This document shows positions 1 to 9,100 of a stretch of 64,000 nt of DNA, one piece after another. The position numbers and the translations under genes were made by a program. The stretch lies in assembly GCA_947491945.1 (NCBI GenBank), contig CANLLN010000014.1:1-64000 (forward strand), written 5' to 3'. Every line of letters begins with the position of its first letter. Position 1 is the first letter of the stretch. The DNA is from an uncultured Carboxylicivirga sp. GTDB taxonomy: Bacteria; Bacteroidota; Bacteroidia; Bacteroidales; Marinilabiliaceae. The notes under the pieces were generated by a model. It saw nothing but the letters and a program-made list of their open reading frames with translations, searched no databases and was not told the DNA's origin.

Positions 1-162
1 AAGATAAGATGCAAATTCAATATTTTCAGTCTTGAAGTCTTGTCGATTAATTTGTACTTCCTTTTTAATGTCTGATTTTTCTGTCTTTGACTGATTTTTA
101 TTAGTCCAATTTGTACAGGATAATATTGCAAAAAGAAAAACAAAAAGTATGAGCTTATTCAT
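1..162 (-). CDS. Partial lipoprotein, cassette gene, runs off the left edge
   Basis: An open frame on the minus strand starts with ATG at 162-160 and stays open to the window edge (54 codons seen). It begins MNKLILFVFLFAILSC, a lipoprotein signal peptide with a lipobox ending in Cys at residue 16, followed by a Lys/Glu-rich, probably disordered stretch. It should be exported and lipid-anchored. The gene lies just left of an attC-like site and points the same way as the other cassette genes. Function unknown; the C-terminal part is outside the window. Confidence 0.6.
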   Translation of the reverse strand, partial: MNKLILFVFLFAILSCTNWTNKNQSKTEKSDIKKEVQINRQDFKTENIEFASYL

Positions 163-185
163 CTGTATCAGTTTGTTTTAATGCC

Positions 186-321
186 ACCCAACGGCCTGCC
201 GCATGAAGCTGTAGCAGAGTCGCGGTGATTGTCCGTCCGATAGGACGAATAGACAATCTGCGGGAGTCTGCCCTACCAAAATGCACTGCCGCCTGCTATG
301 CTTTATTGCGGTTTGTTAGCT
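186..321 (-). repeat. attC-like cassette recombination site (class with GTCCGTCC hairpin)
   Basis: The site is bounded by ACCCAAC (186-192) and GTTAGCT (315-321). The outer arms are complementary: CGGCCTGCCGCATG at the left pairs imperfectly with the sequence ending GCGGTTTGTTAG at the right. An inner hairpin is built from GTCCGTCC and GGACGAATAGAC. The same interior occurs at 61390-61526. Read on the minus strand it has the R''-L''...L'-R' layout of integron attC sites. Confidence 0.7.
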
Positions 322-844
322 TTCGTTGTTTCTTTTGTTGCTTAGTCAACTTAAGTCATATATGCTAGGTGATTCCTGCTTGCAGTTTAGGCTGGTCTGC
401 AAGTACCATTTCTGCGTTTTATTTAACGTCAACATTCCAGTCTTCTAATTCTTTAAGTTATTTAGCATCTTCTTGTTATTATCCTGTTGTTCCTAGTCAT
501 AGTGTGTATTGTTTTATAATAGATTTGAGCTAGGAACACCTTGATTTATCAGAATAACTGGTCAATTTATTTCTAAATTACCACGATTTTATCGGGAACT
601 AGGTCAACTTATTGCTGGAACACCCCAATTTATCAGAAGAATAGGTCGATTTATTACTTGAACACCTCAATTTATCAGAGGAACAGGTCAACTTATTGCT
701 TGAACTCCCTAATTTATTAAGGGATAGGTCAATTTATTTAAAAACTACTATGGTTTAAATAGAAACTATTCTGAATTATGGGATGAAATGTTTTCTTATT
801 GTTTTTAGGTGTTAATTTACTTGTGTTGTGCTCTTTAAAATGAA
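322..844. other. Gene-less cassette between two attC-like sites
   Basis: This 523-bp stretch between two attC-like sites has no convincing open frame on either strand. Its main content is a five-copy 42-bp tandem repeat at 534-743. It may be a decayed cassette, a cassette for an untranslated RNA, or spacer DNA. Confidence 0.55.
534..743. repeat. Five tandem copies of a 42-bp repeat
   Basis: Units start at 534, 576, 618, 660 and 702, exactly 42 bp apart. Each follows the pattern GAACACC..AATTTATCAG, then AGGTCAA.TTATT. Units 3 and 4 are the most alike; units 1, 2 and 5 have diverged. The period is a multiple of three, but stop codons interrupt the obvious frame in units 2 and 3, so it is probably not a coding repeat now. 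Confidence 0.75.
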
Positions 845-1038
845 AGCTAACGGCCTGCCGCATGGTGTGTAAGGCGATTTAACCAAACTAACTTTCCAGA
901 ATGAGCGTAGCCAAAGCTTTGTATTTGTTTTTAACTTTTCTTTTCTAAAGCCAAATCAAAGATTTGGCGGTGTTTGCCGAAGCTACGAAACTTCCAAAAC
1001 TCGCCACTCGCCTTATACACTATTGCGGTTTGTTAGGC
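845..1038 (-). repeat. attC-like site (class with GCCAAATC/GATTTGGC hairpin)
   Basis: Ends are AGCTAAC (845-851) and GTTAGGC (1032-1038). The outer stem pairs CGGCCTGCCGCATGG..TAAGGCGA with TCGCCTTATACACTATTGCGG. A central perfect hairpin, GCCAAATC-aaa-GATTTGGC, lies near 951-969. The site starts 10 bp downstream of the stop codon of the minus-strand gene at 1048-1572, the usual position of attC in a cassette. Confidence 0.75.
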
Positions 1039-1047
1039 ATATGTTCT

Positions 1048-1572
1048 TTATTCTGTTTTCCAAATATTCAGCATTTTTTCGTATTCGGGGTCATAATCAC
1101 GTTTAATAAAATCAGTATCCACGCCTAATAATTCACCCAATAACTTATTGTAAAAAGTAAACTCACATCTATAATCATAACTAAGTTTCCCTTTTTCTGG
1201 ACTTTTCATATTGAGACGAAGATAAGTTGCTCTTATGGTCTCATTATTAAAGTCCTGAAATGTACATGTAATTGATGTGTCGGTTGGAATACACCGTGTC
1301 ATATGATAACGTATGCTGTCATAATTATTGATGATATCTATATTGTTCTGTATCCAATTCTCATCATATTCACCATTGGTTATAAATGATTCTTTATCAT
1401 ACTTAATAATCTCATCAAAGAATTCTAGAGCGAATCGCACCTGGTTTTTAAACTGATTACTTTGTCTGAAATCTGATTCTTTTTCTAAATCGTTTTCAAG
1501 TTTAGTTTGTCCGAAGCCTAACTGTAAAAATGCAAATGTTAATGCAAACAATATTGTAAGAAACTTATTCAT
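1048..1572 (-). CDS. Secreted protein of unknown function, cassette gene
   Basis: This 174-residue protein starts with a clear Sec signal peptide (residues 1 to about 21, hydrophobic core LTILFALTFAFLQLGFG, then QTKLEND). The mature part is about 150 residues, mixed alpha/beta, with two or three cysteines, and should be periplasmic or secreted. I do not recognise the family. It sits between an attC-like site on its 3' side and the left half of the split attC on its 5' side, so it is the complete cassette next to the integrated element. No promoter was identified. Confidence 0.7.
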   Translation of the reverse strand: MNKFLTILFALTFAFLQLGFGQTKLENDLEKESDFRQSNQFKNQVRFALEFFDEIIKYDKESFITNGEYDENWIQNNIDIINNYDSIRYHMTRCIPTDTSITCTFQDFNNETIRATYLRLNMKSPEKGKLSYDYRCEFTFYNKLLGELLGVDTDFIKRDYDPEYEKMLNIWKTE

Positions 1573-1595
1573 TATTGTGTCTTTAGTTGAATTAT

Positions 1596-1614
1596 GCCTA
1601 ACGGTAAATTGTAT
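1596..1614. other. attL: left half of a split attC plus 12-bp core repeat
   Basis: GCCTAAC (1596-1602) is an attC end box. It is followed directly by GGTAAATTGTAT (1603-1614), which is repeated exactly at 54278-54289. No matching GTTAG-type partner lies nearby on the right. The partner, GTTAGCC, is at 54484-54490, beyond the second copy of the 12-mer. This is the left attachment junction of the element. Confidence 0.7.
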
Positions 1615-1690
1615 CTACCGTAACTCTATTTTCAGATGTTTACTTTTTCTTTCATTTGCTTACTTATCAACACTTTACAGAAGTTGAAGT

Positions 1691-1721
1691 TTTGATATGC
1701 TTACTTGTTTTTCTACTTTTG
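1691..1721 (+). promoter_or_regulatory. Bacteroidota-type promoter for the integrase gene
   Basis: TTTG at 1691-1694, a 19-nt spacer, then TACTTTTG at 1714-1721 match the Bacteroidota consensus TTTG-N(17-23)-TAnnTTTG. Transcription should start near 1728, giving a leader of about 95 nt before the integrase ATG. Confidence 0.6.
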
Positions 1722-1824
1722 GAGTACAAAAGTATGGCAAAATTTATGGTACATGTTTTGGCGAACCTTACCACAAATATCTGCCATACTGAATTAATTG
1801 TATAACCAAAAACAAGTTTCAGTT

Positions 1825-3063
1825 ATGACAGGTAAAGTTAGTACAGCCATTGTGCTTTTCAAAAAAAGACAGAAGAAAAACGGTAAGTTCCCGGCAAAGC
1901 TCCGATTGACACACAACCGCAAACAGATGTATTATAACATCGACAACAAGAACCGAGTTTATGAGTTTACCGAAGATGAATTTTCAAAAATCACATCAGT
2001 AAAACCAAGGGGTATTCATAAGGATATTTCTATTGAGTTTTCATTAATAGAAGAAAAAGCCCAAAAGATTATTCGTTCATTTAGTGAGTTCTCATTTGAT
2101 AAATTCAAAACACATTTCGGAATATCGGGAACTGACTTACGTAACATTTACTACTTTATGGATTTAGCACACAAGAAGTATTCTGATACAGGTCTTGGTA
2201 ATAAATCTGTAAAATCCACAAAGACCGCATTGGTTGAGTTTACTAAGAAAGATAAATTCCTTGATTTTAGAGAAATAACCCCTGCAAAACTTCACGAATT
2301 TGAGAAGTTCTTACGAGAAGATAAAGGGCTTAAAACTGCTACTGTGTATTGCTATGCAAGTGCTATAAGAACAATGTTCTACCATGCAAAACAGGAAAAT
2401 GCTATTCCTGCTGACCTATTCCCTTTTGGAAGAGGAAAATACCAAGTGCCTAATTGTGCCAATATCAAACGAGCATTAAAACTGAGTGACATCGAAAAGA
2501 TATACAATTACAAGCCGGAACCATACACTCACGAAGAAGAAGCTTATTATCTGTGGATGTTTACATACTTATGTAACGGAATCAATATGAAAGACCTTTG
2601 CAATTTGAAGTACAAGGACATTGGTACTGATTTTATTTATTTCATCCGCAAAAAAACAGAACATGCTTCGGGAAAAACAAAACCCGTTACCGCCCCTATC
2701 ACAAAAGATGTTAGATTCATACTTGAAAAACTTGGCAATAGCGATAAGTCTCCAGACAACTACGTTTTTCCCTATCTCGATGACAGCATGAACCGAAAGC
2801 AAAAAATGTATAAGATAGCATGGAGAGTACGCAAGACCAATGTACACATGCAAAAGATAGCTGCAAAGTTGGGAATCAACGAGAACATTACGACTTACAC
2901 TGCTCGCCATAGTTTTGCTACGGTTCTTAAACGTTCCGGAATATCAACCGAATTTATTAGTGAGAGTTTAGGTCATAGAGACGTTAAGATTACCGAATCG
3001 TACCTTGATAGTTTTGAAAACGAACAGAAAAAAGAAATTGCAAAACACCTTACTGCTTTCTAA
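1825..3063 (+). CDS. Tyrosine recombinase (site-specific integrase)
   Basis: This 412-residue protein catalyses site-specific strand exchange and is the likely integrase/excisionase-partner of the element. It has the Bacteroidota integrase layout: an N-terminal arm-binding domain (residues 1-80), a SAM-like core-binding domain (about 100-195) and a C-terminal catalytic domain. Visible catalytic residues are ARHSFAT (Arg about 361), LGHRD (His about 383) and nucleophile Tyr about 393 in ITESYLDSF. The first catalytic Arg seems to be replaced: the usual G-x-R stretch reads NGINMKDL, as in other Bacteroidota integrases I know. ATG at 1825 is preferred over the upstream in-frame TTG at 1798 because the family starts MTxKVS. 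It lies next to attL and has its own promoter. Confidence 0.9.
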   Translation: MTGKVSTAIVLFKKRQKKNGKFPAKLRLTHNRKQMYYNIDNKNRVYEFTEDEFSKITSVKPRGIHKDISIEFSLIEEKAQKIIRSFSEFSFDKFKTHFGISGTDLRNIYYFMDLAHKKYSDTGLGNKSVKSTKTALVEFTKKDKFLDFREITPAKLHEFEKFLREDKGLKTATVYCYASAIRTMFYHAKQENAIPADLFPFGRGKYQVPNCANIKRALKLSDIEKIYNYKPEPYTHEEEAYYLWMFTYLCNGINMKDLCNLKYKDIGTDFIYFIRKKTEHASGKTKPVTAPITKDVRFILEKLGNSDKSPDNYVFPYLDDSMNRKQKMYKIAWRVRKTNVHMQKIAAKLGINENITTYTARHSFATVLKRSGISTEFISESLGHRDVKITESYLDSFENEQKKEIAKHLTAF

Positions 3064-3188
3064 ATCAGCAAGAAAATGGTAATTGTTATTAATTTTCTGA
3101 TAAATAAATGAAAATATCACGGAATCAATTCCTTGTTCGGGGTATAAATCCACGTTAAGAGAATATTAATAATTTAAAACAAAATTTA

Positions 3189-4145
3189 ATGGCAGAACAA
3201 GGAAACGTAACATTTGAGAAGGATTGCCTTGCAGTATTTGAGAAATTACTGCAAGGCTACAAAAGAGCTAAAGAATCAAACGTATGGGAATCCAATATTG
3301 AAGAACTATTGGATAAGATGACACAATTCCCGACAGACCCATTTTCATCAAAGCTGATGGATATGTTTGATTACGATTACCTGGTTAAAGCAGAAAGTAT
3401 TGAAAATATAATTGATAAATCACTCACAATAAGGGAACAACTAAAACATACCGAGCGATTTGTTACCGTTAGCGAAAAGTATTTCTCCCTCCCTTTCTTA
3501 CCATCCAACACTCATCTTAAAAAGCTTGAAATATTCAATAGCAAAGGTGAATTATGCTATACTCAAAAAGGTAGAATGCGCATAAACATCATTCGCTTAT
3601 TTATTTGGATATTTCTCCGAGAAAAGAAACAAAAACTACAAGATATAATCTCAATTCAGCACGAATCTTCGGAAATCAAGTTATTGGAAATTTATTACTA
3701 CTCCGAATACATTAACTTATCTACCACCGACAATAAATCGTATTACAACTTCTTTTGTGATTACTACGGAAAGCTGAAATTTCTCAACTACATCAGGGCA
3801 AACAACAATATACCGATTGAAACGACAGAACCCACAAGCGTTAAAACAATTAGTGATTTAACAAGCATTCGTCAGGTAATTTGGGCAAAGTTCATTTTTA
3901 ACCTCATTGGGTTAAGGCTACGAGAGAATCTCGACACAAGCTCCCTGGCTAAATTTCTACTCTTAATCAACAATCTTAACCTTGAGGATTATAAAAATTC
4001 ATACTTCTATAAGATTGCTGGTAAACTTCAAAATCTAAGCTCAAAAAAATATTATCGGGAACTTGAATATATGAAAGCATATTTTCAAGAACGGAATATT
4101 CCGACCAAAGATATAGACAATGAGTTAGAAAAATTGAAGCGGTAA
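3189..4145 (+). CDS. Hypothetical protein, largely helical
   Basis: This 318-residue protein has no motif I recognise. It is rich in Lys, Glu, Leu and Tyr, looks mostly alpha-helical, and has no signal peptide or membrane segment. The middle (about 125-180) contains RMRINIIRLFIWIF and a run of aromatic and charged residues. It follows the integrase by 125 bp in the same direction and may be co-transcribed. Proteins of this kind often accompany integrases in Bacteroidota mobile elements, but no function can be given. The next gene lies more than 200 bp away, past a repeat region. Confidence 0.6.
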   Translation: MAEQGNVTFEKDCLAVFEKLLQGYKRAKESNVWESNIEELLDKMTQFPTDPFSSKLMDMFDYDYLVKAESIENIIDKSLTIREQLKHTERFVTVSEKYFSLPFLPSNTHLKKLEIFNSKGELCYTQKGRMRINIIRLFIWIFLREKKQKLQDIISIQHESSEIKLLEIYYYSEYINLSTTDNKSYYNFFCDYYGKLKFLNYIRANNNIPIETTEPTSVKTISDLTSIRQVIWAKFIFNLIGLRLRENLDTSSLAKFLLLINNLNLEDYKNSYFYKIAGKLQNLSSKKYYRELEYMKAYFQERNIPTKDIDNELEKLKR

Positions 4146-4192
4146 CCGGGCAAAAATTGACCGTTTTTTTATTTGTTGCCTTTTGCTTTGAT

Positions 4193-4305
4193 AAAAAGTA
4201 TCCGACAAAAATGGCAAAAAGTGTCCGACAAGGTTGTTTAGCACACTTGTAAGGTATTGAATTTGTGAGCTGTAAAAATTATTTTAAAAATATCGGATAG
4301 TCCGA
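4193..4305. promoter_or_regulatory. Direct repeats and palindrome upstream of the excisionase-like gene
   Basis: AAAAAGTRTCCGACAA occurs twice, at 4193-4208 and 4216-4231, with a 23-bp period. At 4293-4305 a palindrome, TCGGA-tag-TCCGA, carries the same TCCGA core. They lie in the 218-bp gap before the HTH/excisionase-like gene. They may be excisionase or integrase arm sites, or operators for that gene. Confidence 0.4.
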
Positions 4306-4363
4306 CGTTGGAGAGTTGCATTGCCTCGCCTTAAACTTGCATCCATAAAATCGAAGTAAAAAA

Positions 4364-4672
4364 ATGATTATGGATAAGCAAGAAAATTTCAATGCGGAGA
4401 CATTAAAAAGTCTCGAAAAATTAAACAACCAGGTATCGGAATTGATACAGGTACAACGAAAAGCCATTACCGGGTACGACTATATCAACGTACACGAGCT
4501 TTCTCAATTGTTAGGCGAAAGTATCAGTACCATTTACAATAGAGTTCATCATAAGCAAATCCCTTATTATAAGCCGGGTGGTAAAGTCCTATTGTTCAAA
4601 ATAGGCGAAATCGAGGACTGGATAAAGTCAGGTCGTCATTCCCCCATAGATGAGATTAGGCAAAATATTTAA
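4364..4672 (+). CDS. Excisionase-family helix-turn-helix protein
   Basis: This 102-residue DNA-binding protein has a short N-terminal coiled-coil-like stretch (LKSLEKLNNQVSELIQ, residues 15-30) and a C-terminal MerR-like winged helix of the excisionase/HTH_17 family. The motif runs from YINVHELSQLLG through STIYNRVHHKQIPYYKPGGKVLLF to EIEDWIKSG. Such proteins direct excision or regulate early genes of Bacteroidota elements. A second in-frame ATG lies at 4370. Direct repeats with a TCCGACA core lie just upstream and are candidate binding sites. Confidence 0.8.
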   Translation: MIMDKQENFNAETLKSLEKLNNQVSELIQVQRKAITGYDYINVHELSQLLGESISTIYNRVHHKQIPYYKPGGKVLLFKIGEIEDWIKSGRHSPIDEIRQNI

Positions 4673-4694
4673 TCGGTCACGCCTGTATAAATCT

Positions 4695-4847
4695 ATGAAA
4701 GTGAAGACTGAAAAGAATAGAAAGGAAAACAAAGGTCGGAAACAAGGTGTCAGGTTCTATTTATTCAAAAATCTACTAAAGAAAAAATCGAAAACTTACA
4801 CTATTCCGGAACACCTTATCTGTAAGCAAAAAAACATAAGAAAATAA
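4695..4847 (+). CDS. Small very basic protein
   Basis: A 50-residue open frame starts MKVKTEKNRKENKGRKQG and is dominated by Lys and Arg, with KNLLKKKSK in the middle. It fills the gap between the HTH gene and the DUF4406-like gene. An upstream in-frame start at 4650 would overlap the HTH gene, so 4695 is preferred. It could bind nucleic acid, but may also be a non-coding leader. No homology is recognised. Confidence 0.35.
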   Translation: MKVKTEKNRKENKGRKQGVRFYLFKNLLKKKSKTYTIPEHLICKQKNIRK

Positions 4848-4854
4848 GGCTGTT

Positions 4855-5190
4855 ATGAGAAAAATATACATCTGCGGAAACGAAACGGATTCAGATGATG
4901 GAAGATATTATTTGGAAACAGACAAGATTAAGAAAAAGCTGAAATCCATGCGGTGTTCCGTTATCAATCCTACCGAAATTCCATACATACACATGGGTTG
5001 GACGGATGCAATGGAAAGCAGAATCAGTCAGTTGAAAAAGTGCCAGGCTATTTATGTTTTGCCGAATTGGAAAGAGAATATCATGGCACGAATTGAACTG
5101 ACAGTAGCAATGGACTTAAAGCTTGAAACAATATTTCATCCTGTAAGCAATAAAGAGATAAGAGAAATATTAACCTCCCTTAACAGTTAG
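4855..5190 (+). CDS. DUF4406-like protein (nucleoside deoxyribosyltransferase fold)
   Basis: This 111-residue protein begins MRKIYICGNETDSDD and contains INPTEIPYIHMGWTDAMESRI, then QAIYVLPNWKENIMARIELTVAM. This matches the DUF4406 layout: a small Rossmann-like domain related to nucleoside 2-deoxyribosyltransferases, frequent in Bacteroidota phages and elements. The Glu in the ARIEL segment is where the related enzymes carry a catalytic acid. The substrate is unknown; a role in nucleotide salvage or modification is inference. A strong hairpin follows 9 bp after the stop codon. Confidence 0.7.
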   Translation: MRKIYICGNETDSDDGRYYLETDKIKKKLKSMRCSVINPTEIPYIHMGWTDAMESRISQLKKCQAIYVLPNWKENIMARIELTVAMDLKLETIFHPVSNKEIREILTSLNS

Positions 5191-5199
5191 CAAGGTTTC

Positions 5200-5227
5200 G
5201 GCAGGACTGAATAAGGGCAGTCCTGCC
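5200..5227 (+). terminator. Perfect 10-bp hairpin between DUF4406 and antirepressor genes
   Basis: GGCAGGACTG (5200-5209), an 8-nt loop, then CAGTCCTGCC (5218-5227) form a perfect 10-bp stem. No T tract follows, so it may be a pause or processing site, or a regulatory hairpin, rather than a full terminator. Confidence 0.5.
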
Positions 5228-5259
5228 AATTATAACGAGTAAATTTTAAACAAACGATT

Positions 5260-5802
5260 ATGACAGAAAGATTACAAACAGTAGCAAAGATTAACAATGT
5301 AAGCATCACACTCATTGACGATGCAGACAAACTTGTGCCAATTAGACCTATTTGTGAAGCCCTGGGCGTTGATGATAAAAACCAAAGGTCAAAAATAAAG
5401 AACGATGAAATATTGGGTTCAGTTGGGGTGCTGAGCACCTCTACAGGAAAAGATGGAAAACAATACGAAATGTTTTGCTTACCCTACATGTATGCTTTAG
5501 GTTGGCTCTTTACCATTAACCCTAAAAACGTGAAGGAGGAATCACAGGAAACTATCATCAAATACAAAAAGGAATGCTACACGGCTCTGTTCAACCATTT
5601 TGTTGGTAAGTCAGAGTTTTTGGAGCAGAAACAATTAGCCATAGAAAAACAGTTGGAGGATATTGAGAAAATCCGTTCCGATTACGGTAATCAGAAGAAG
5701 CTGCTCTCTGAGGCTAAAAAGGCTCTCAACAAAGTTAAGGAAATGACTTTTGAGCAATGGCAGATAAACAAGCGACAACTTTCTATTGACTTCCCAAACT
5801 AA
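5260..5802 (+). CDS. Phage antirepressor N-terminal domain protein (P22_AR_N type)
   Basis: This 180-residue protein has the P22 antirepressor N-terminal domain (residues 5-120). The signature includes KLVPIRPICEALGVDDKNQRSKI, split here as PIRPICEALG and NQRSKI, followed by FCLPYMYALGWLFTI. The C-terminal part (about 125-175) is a Glu/Lys-rich coiled coil. In P22-like phages such proteins relieve lysogenic repression; in Bacteroidota elements they are common early genes. It starts 32 bp after a hairpin and is followed 5 bp later by a small gene, so the two are probably co-transcribed with the primase. Confidence 0.8.
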   Translation: MTERLQTVAKINNVSITLIDDADKLVPIRPICEALGVDDKNQRSKIKNDEILGSVGVLSTSTGKDGKQYEMFCLPYMYALGWLFTINPKNVKEESQETIIKYKKECYTALFNHFVGKSEFLEQKQLAIEKQLEDIEKIRSDYGNQKKLLSEAKKALNKVKEMTFEQWQINKRQLSIDFPN

Positions 5803-5807
5803 AACAA

Positions 5808-6098
5808 ATGACAGCATTAGCTCCTAATACCGTATCGAAGTTATACTATTTCGATAACCGCATAAAGAGTATTTATGAGAAACACGGTCATACATCAATC
5901 CCGTTTGATGGCACAAAAGTTCAAGCCATGATACATGAAGCTGCAAAGGAACTGGTAGCTCTCTTTTACAAAATATGGGGTTCTATTATGGGGTATCATC
6001 TTTTAAACAAATTCTATGATTTCAGAGGGAATGTTTATGAGTTCTTTATGAGCCTCGACAGTACTAACCGTGAACTATTGACAGGTAAAGATTGGTAG
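5808..6098 (+). CDS. Small hypothetical protein upstream of the primase
   Basis: This 96-residue protein is tightly placed between the antirepressor (5-bp gap) and the primase-helicase (3-bp gap), so translation is probably coupled. It contains HGHTSIPFDGTKVQAMIHEAAKELVALF, seen as an alpha-helical stretch, followed by an aromatic-rich C-terminal half. No signal peptide or known motif is visible. The context suggests a role in early replication or regulation, but that is inference only. Confidence 0.6.
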   Translation: MTALAPNTVSKLYYFDNRIKSIYEKHGHTSIPFDGTKVQAMIHEAAKELVALFYKIWGSIMGYHLLNKFYDFRGNVYEFFMSLDSTNRELLTGKDW

Positions 6099-6101
6099 CC
6101 G

Positions 6102-9100
6102 ATGGATGCAAAGAGGGTTATAGAGCAAATCAATGATGAAATTTACGAGGTAGTCTCCAATTTTGTCACACTAAAGAAAGCAGGAAGCAATTACAAAGCA
6201 TGTTGTCCATTTCACAATGAGAAAACGGCTTCATTCAGCGTTAACCCGGCAAAGGGTATTTTCAAATGCTTCGGTTGTGACAAAGGTGGCAACGCCATTG
6301 AGTTTATTAAAGAGCATGAAAATGTTGAATTTAAAGAAGCCGTTGAGATTGGAGCAAAGCTTTTGAACCATAATTTTGAATGGAAAAGAAGCACCAATTG
6401 GGATGAAGCCAAATTTAAACATGAAGAAAGCCTTAAAATAGCTTGTAATATCATTGAGAAATTCTTCTTGGAACAGGTCAATCATAAGAATGCACAGGAT
6501 TACATTAAACAGCGCAACATTGTTATTCCTGAAAACAGCAGCTTTAATGTTGGCTATGCTCCAAGTGGAAATGCTCTACTGGCCCATGCAAGGGAGAAAG
6601 GTGTGAAAACAGAAATATTGGAGGAAATTGGTGTTCTGAAAAGCAATGACAAAGGCATTTATGACTTTTTCTATAACCGATTAATATTCCCTGTTTGCAA
6701 CTCCAAAGGTCAAACCATTGCATTCGCCGGGCGTGATTTGAACGAAAACCCAAAGATTAAGTATCTGAATACACATGAGAGCTGCATTTATACCAAAGGC
6801 AATGAATTGTATGCTTTAAATATTGCACGGTTCGCCATTAAAAACGAAGACCGGGCATATATAGTCGAAGGTTATACCGATGTACTTCGGATGCACTCCG
6901 TTGACGTTATTAATTCAGTTGCAACAGGAGGAACGGCATTAACCAATGCACAGGCAAAGCTCCTGAAAAAATTCACCAATAAGGCTACTCTCATTTACGA
7001 TGGCGATAGTGCCGGACGAAATGCCATGTGCCGAAATGCAGAAATCTTGATTAAAAACCAATTTCACGTTTCGGTTGTGGTTCTCCCTGAAAAACAAGAC
7101 CCCGATTCTCTTTTTATCGACAACAAAACGTTTCTTCAGTACGATGAACAACAGGAGGATTACATCATCTACAAAACGGCTGAATATGCTGACCGCTTTG
7201 CAAATGACCCTGTAAAGAAATCGGAAGTAATAAAACGTATGGCTTCCTTGATATGCTGTTATGATAAAACAAATCAGGAGGTCTATCTTGACTTTGTTTC
7301 TGAACAGATTAAACCTAAAAAAGCTTGGCAGGATGCTTTAAAGGAAAACAGCCAACCAACAGAGAAAAAAGTCAAGAAAAAGGAGAACATCAACGACATT
7401 ATAAAACTGAAAAAAGAGCAACAGGAAAACCTTTTAGAAAATCAGTTTTATGAAGAAAAAGGGGCTTACTGGACTGTGGAAGGCAAGAATCCGAAGCAAA
7501 TATCGAACTTTACTTTTGAAGCCTTATTCTGCGTATTCCATAAAGACCCACAAGGCAGAACCGACCTGAAATATGTTTTACGCCTGATGAGCCAAAACGG
7601 AAGAAAACGCCTGGCTATTATTTCATCCGATGATTTTTGTACTCCTGCATCTTTCAAGAAACAGGTACACAGGCGACATGGATTCTTTTGGTACGGTAAC
7701 GATAGCCAGCTCGACAATATTAAAAATGTAAAACTGCTTGGAATACCCGAAGCCAAAGAATTGGAGCGTGTAGGTTACAATGAGGAAAACCGCTTTTGGG
7801 TTTTTGCAAACGGCTTGTATTACACTAAAAACTTTCACCCAATTGATGAATATGGCATCACAACCCATGCCACACAAATAAACAACATGGATGAATTTGA
7901 AAACATTCCTCCGGAAAGTCAGATACGAATTAACGATACTTTTCATGTACTCAATACCACAGCAGAATTTATCGGTAAGTATGGAAAAGATAAGTTAAAG
8001 GAGAATATTAAACAGGGCCAGGTTCATTTGTTGCATTTCTTCTATCTGCCCTATGGTAAAGCTCTTAAAATTGGTAGTTCTGATGGTGGTAATCCATTCA
8101 AAGAAAACTCAAAATATGTGAAGCCGATAAAAGGCAGTGATTGGGATTTTGGCAAATGGGCAACATCAATGAACAAGGTTTATCCAGGTAATGCAGAACT
8201 TCTGATTGCCTACTACATTGCAACAGTTTTCAGCGATGTGATTTATAAAGCCAATTTCGGGTACTTTCCTTTATTGTTCCTATTTGGTAAAAGGCAATCA
8301 GGTAAAAGTACCGCAGCTCGAAGCATCATGTATATGTTTGGAAAACCACCAATGGAAGACGGTATAAACCTTGCTTCCGGTAGTACAAGTACAGGTATGC
8401 AGCGTAGTATGGATTCCACTACCAACCATCCGTTTTGGGGCAATGAGTACAAGAACAGCATCCACAAAAACACCATCGAGGCGTTAAAAGGTATTGCCGA
8501 CCGCAATGGAAAACTTACAGGTGTAAAATCGGGCGGTAATGAAACACGTATTGCCAAGCCCAGAGGTTCGGGTATTATTAGTGGTCAGGATTTACCAACG
8601 CAAGACCCGGCACTCTCAAGTCGTAGTTTGTTAGGTGAATTTGACGATACCAACCGAGGCAAATATGAAGACCTGAAAGAATTTAAAGAAGCTGAAGAAA
8701 GTTTGCAGTTTACCAATATTACCTGTTCGATATTTGATAACCGATATTTAATCGAGGAATACTACACTAAAGAAGAACCAGGAATTAGTTCAGAGGTTAT
8801 GGATGAACTGATAGGTGAATTTGGTAACGTTGACCGAAGGACTGTTCTGAATATTTCATCGGTACTTACGCCAATGAAAATTCTAATGGAGCAATCTGAT
8901 TTAAAGTTTCCTTTCGATTATCAAACGGCAAAAGCAGCTTTAATCCGTTCGGCAAAGCTTACCATTTCAGTACAAAACCAAAGCGATGAAGTCGAACAGT
9001 ACTTTCATGTGCTGCAATCGCTTATTAACCTGTACAGGCTGACCGAAGATGTGCATTATAAAATCGTTAATACCGAGCATAGTACAAAACACCTATACCT

